Below, in pieces: positions 60,465 through 64,000 of a DNA stretch of 64,000 nt. Origin of the DNA: Paenibacillus cremeus (lineage in GTDB: Bacteria > Bacillota > Bacilli > Paenibacillales > NBRC-103111). Below the pieces are notes generated by a model. That model made no database searches, was not told where the DNA came from, and saw only the letters and a program-made list of their open reading frames with translations. Made by a program: the position numbers and the translations under genes. The stretch spans positions 58,939-122,938 of the forward strand of contig NZ_VNJI01000018.1 of the NCBI RefSeq assembly GCF_007786445.1. Reading direction: 5' to 3'. How positions within the stretch are numbered: position 1 is the first letter of the stretch; each line of letters opens with the position of its first letter.

Positions 60465-61226
60465 ATGGCTTATACGGTAAAAGAAATTTCCAAAGCATCC
60501 GGCGTCAGCGTTCGGACGCTGCATTATTATGACGAGATCGGCCTTTTGAAGCCGGCATATTATGGAGACAACGGGTACCGCTTTTACGAGGAGGAGCAGC
60601 TGCTGCAGCTGCAGCAAATTTTATTTTTCCGGGAGCTGGAGTTTTCCCTGGATGAGATTCGAAATTTGCTGCAGCAAAGCGGCTTCGACCGGATCGAAGC
60701 GCTTCATTCACATAAGAAGCTGTTGAAGGACAAGGCGGCGCGGCTTGCGGCTCTGCTGCTGACGATCGACAAAACAATGGCGCACTTGAGAGGAGAAACG
60801 GATATGAGTAAAGAGGAGTTGTACTATGGATTTGATTTCGAGAAGCAGAAGGCCTACGAGCAGGAGCTGAAGGACCGGTACGGCGAAGGGGCAGAAAAAA
60901 GCATCCAAGAAAGCAAGCAGAACATGAAGGGCTGGGGCAAAAAAGAATTCGAGGATGTCCGAGCGCAGGTGGATGAAATCAACAAAGCGATGACCGTGGT
61001 ACTCCGCAGTGGAGCCGCGCCAGACAGTGCGGAAACTCAGGCGATCATTCAAAAGCATTTTACTTGGTTGAACCACTTCTATGTCCCGACCAAAGAGGTA
61101 TACGCCGGGCTGGGGCAGCTGTACTGCGATCATCCGGATTTTCGCAAGCTGTATGACGCCTACGATTCCGGTCTGGCCGAATATATGCGTGACGCGATGC
61201 AAGTATACGCCGACCGTAATCTATAG
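60465..61226 (+). CDS. MerR-family regulator with TipAS ligand domain (Mta/TipAL-like)
   Basis: This 253-residue regulator has a MerR DNA-binding domain at 1-75 (Y-T-V-K-E-I-S-K-A-S-G-V-S-V-R-T-L-H-Y-Y-D), a dimerisation coiled coil about 76-115 and a TipAS antibiotic-recognition domain about 116-253. TipAS proteins bind thiopeptides and other drugs and activate multidrug genes and themselves. ATG follows AGGAGGTG at about ten bases. The promoter has the MerR-type 19-bp spacer. It is monocistronic; the next operon encodes a MarR regulator and an efflux pump. Confidence 0.9.
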   Translation: MAYTVKEISKASGVSVRTLHYYDEIGLLKPAYYGDNGYRFYEEEQLLQLQQILFFRELEFSLDEIRNLLQQSGFDRIEALHSHKKLLKDKAARLAALLLTIDKTMAHLRGETDMSKEELYYGFDFEKQKAYEQELKDRYGEGAEKSIQESKQNMKGWGKKEFEDVRAQVDEINKAMTVVLRSGAAPDSAETQAIIQKHFTWLNHFYVPTKEVYAGLGQLYCDHPDFRKLYDAYDSGLAEYMRDAMQVYADRNL

Positions 61227-61236
61227 CTGCCCGCAA

Positions 61237-61284
61237 TAAAAAAGCTGCATGGGGTCCATCCGACCGCCCCGCGCAGCTTTTTTC
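61237..61284 (+). terminator. Terminator of the MerR/TipAS gene
   Basis: AAAAAAGCTGC pairs with GCAGCTTTTTT, with an inner GGGG/CCCC helix, 10 bases after the stop. It could also act in reverse. Confidence 0.88.
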
Positions 61285-61426
61285 ATTATTATAATGGACC
61301 TTGTTCCGCCCACGGCGCCCCATCTCCTTATGTACATGAAAACTCCCGCTCCTCCGAATCCTAACCCTTCGACGCTTCTTGCCACGCCCATATTTCCTCT
61401 TTCCTAATATAAGCATTAAACAGCAC

Positions 61427-61455
61427 TTTACTTAAACAATAAAATAGTTTAGTAT
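61427..61455 (+). promoter_or_regulatory. Promoter of the marR-efflux operon
   Basis: TTTACT (61427-61432) and TAGTAT (61450-61455) are spaced by 17 bases. An AT-rich stretch with repeated TAAATTAT follows directly and may be the MarR binding site. Confidence 0.5.
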
Positions 61456-61505
61456 TAAATTATTAAATTATTGAAATATGTAAGTATTGAAGGAGTTGAA
61501 CAACG

Positions 61506-61937
61506 ATGACCTCGCCGGATGAAGCGATTGAGCGTTTTGAGCTGGCCTTTTTTTCATTATTTCGTAAATTGGGACCGGAGCTCGGCCTTCCGCCAGACCT
61601 CTCCATAACTGGGCCGCAGCTGATGATGCTGTACTCGATTATCAAAATGCAGCCCTGCCCGACCACCAAGCTGGCTCAGCAGCTGGAAGTGACGCCAAGC
61701 GCGATTACCGTGATGATTGACCGGCTGGTGAATCATGGCTACGTGGTTCGCAAAGCCGATGAGCACGACCGCCGCGTCGTCCTGCTGGAGGTTACGGAGC
61801 AAGGACATCAAGTGCTGCAGACGATCAAAGAGCTACGGACCCAAGCGGTAAAAACTTACTTATCCTATCTTGAGCCCGAGGAATTTGATTTATTCTTGAA
61901 TATCTTTGAAAAAATTGCTCATAACATCAATAACACC

Positions 61938-61952
<15 letters not shown>
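61506..61952 (+). CDS. MarR-family transcriptional regulator
   Basis: This 148-residue winged-helix repressor has its recognition helix in S-A-I-T-V-M-I-D-R-L (66-75) and wing D-E-H-D-R-R-V-V-L-L near 86-95, the D-x-R-D/D-R-R type typical of the family. ATG at 61506 is ten bases after AAGGAG. It is followed by an efflux pump gene after 98 bases that carry duplicated GTTGnCAAC elements. It probably represses the pump and itself until a toxic ligand is bound. Confidence 0.9.
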
Positions 61953-63724
<1,772 letters not shown>

Positions 63725-63800
63725 GCTGAATAAAAAATGCAAAAGGAGCCCCTTCAGGCCAATGTCATTTAGTTAAGGCATAGTGTCCAAAATCAAGAAC

Positions 63801-63838
63801 AAGAGCAGGTTATCGAAAAGATAGCCCGCTCTTTTTTT
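63801..63838 (+). terminator. Terminator downstream of the efflux gene
   Basis: AAGAGCaGG and TTATC pair with GATAG and CCcGCTCTT around GAAAA, followed by seven T. It is about 80 bases after the stop and may instead belong to the left end of the insertion element. Confidence 0.7.
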
Positions 63839-63918
63839 GCGCAAAAATGCGAAATAGGTATTGACAAGCAGTTAAAAAAATGTGGCGAAGCCCCTTGAAA
63901 AACGAGGAGGTTTTGTCA

Positions 63919-64000
63919 TTGGAATTGTACGCGAGCTCTTTAAAAGAAACGCTGACATCCCTTATTCGAGAGATGTCAGTGGCACCCGAACTTTATGTTA
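63919..64000 (+). CDS. Transposase N-terminus (IS4-like), cut by window edge
   Basis: A TTG at 63919, eight bases after GAGGAGG, opens a frame to the window end: M-E-L-Y-A-S-S-L-K-E-T-L, then R-E-M-S-V-A-P-E-L-Y-V. This style of start recalls IS4-family transposases common in Paenibacillus. Only 27 codons are visible, so the call is tentative. Confidence 0.5.
   Translation, partial: MELYASSLKETLTSLIREMSVAPELYV

Overview
The window looks like a chromosomal segment of a spore-forming Gram-positive bacterium of the Paenibacillaceae (Bacillota). The evidence is strong AGGAGG-type ribosome binding sites, fairly GC-rich coding sequence with AT-rich promoters, a purine riboswitch and a T-box leader, an S-layer-homology protein, a GerA-type germinant receptor locus, LplB/LplC-type sugar permeases with a YesN-type AraC response regulator, and a yhbDEF-like bactofilin cluster. 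The assignment is inferred from gene content only. No rRNA, tRNA, CRISPR array or prophage is visible. Both ends cut a gene: a histidine kinase on the left and an IS4-like transposase on the right.

Layout. 1-3 kb: sugar ABC permeases plus two-component regulator. 3-8.5 kb: a spermidine-synthase-like protein, ilvA, an SLH protein and a membrane-anchored FAD oxidoreductase. 8.5-11.4 kb: sugar isomerase/epimerase and Gfo/Idh dehydrogenase, divergent from an AraC regulator. 11.5-15.5 kb: xylose locus (MFS, xylR, xylA) with an operator-promoter-cre arrangement. 15.5-17.9 kb: polar amino-acid ABC transporter. 18-20.1 kb: xpt-pbuX purine salvage behind a guanine aptamer and a ykkC/PRPP-type aptamer. 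20.3-20.7 kb: 51-bp tandem repeat. 20.8-24.2 kb: YpmS-like protein, DEAD-box helicase, hydrolase and a small conserved protein. 24.3-28 kb: DHA2 efflux pump and the yhbD-bactofilin operon. 28.1-28.98 kb: a non-coding block of nine short palindromes and four large hairpins. 29-32.3 kb: hypothetical protein, SDR, CheX-like protein, LysE exporter and NUDIX hydrolase. 32.5-35.4 kb: ABC-2 exporter behind a long structured leader of unknown class. 35.6-42.1 kb: two aldo/keto reductases, a second AraC/Gfo-Idh/isomerase module and a Bcr/CflA pump. 42.3-45.9 kb: a gerA-type operon whose A and B genes are broken while C is intact. 46-47.6 kb: asd behind a T-box that reads as lysine-specific. 47.6-50.4 kb: NmrA-like oxidoreductase with an Rrf2 regulator, an NlpC/P60 hydrolase and cysteine dioxygenase. 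50.7-55.3 kb: OmpR/histidine kinase pair, HAD phosphatase and a VOC-DinB fusion. 55.7-60.3 kb: an Lhr-type giant helicase. 60.4-63.7 kb: a MerR/TipAS regulator and a marR-efflux operon.

The region is accessory in style, with many small, locally regulated transport and sugar-catabolism units. The most informative non-coding elements are the xpt leader, in which the guanine antiterminator stem encloses the second aptamer, the lysine-type T-box on asd, the unidentified attenuator before the ABC-2 exporter, a pair of matching operators around the Rrf2 regulator, and the palindrome block at 28.1-28.98 kb.
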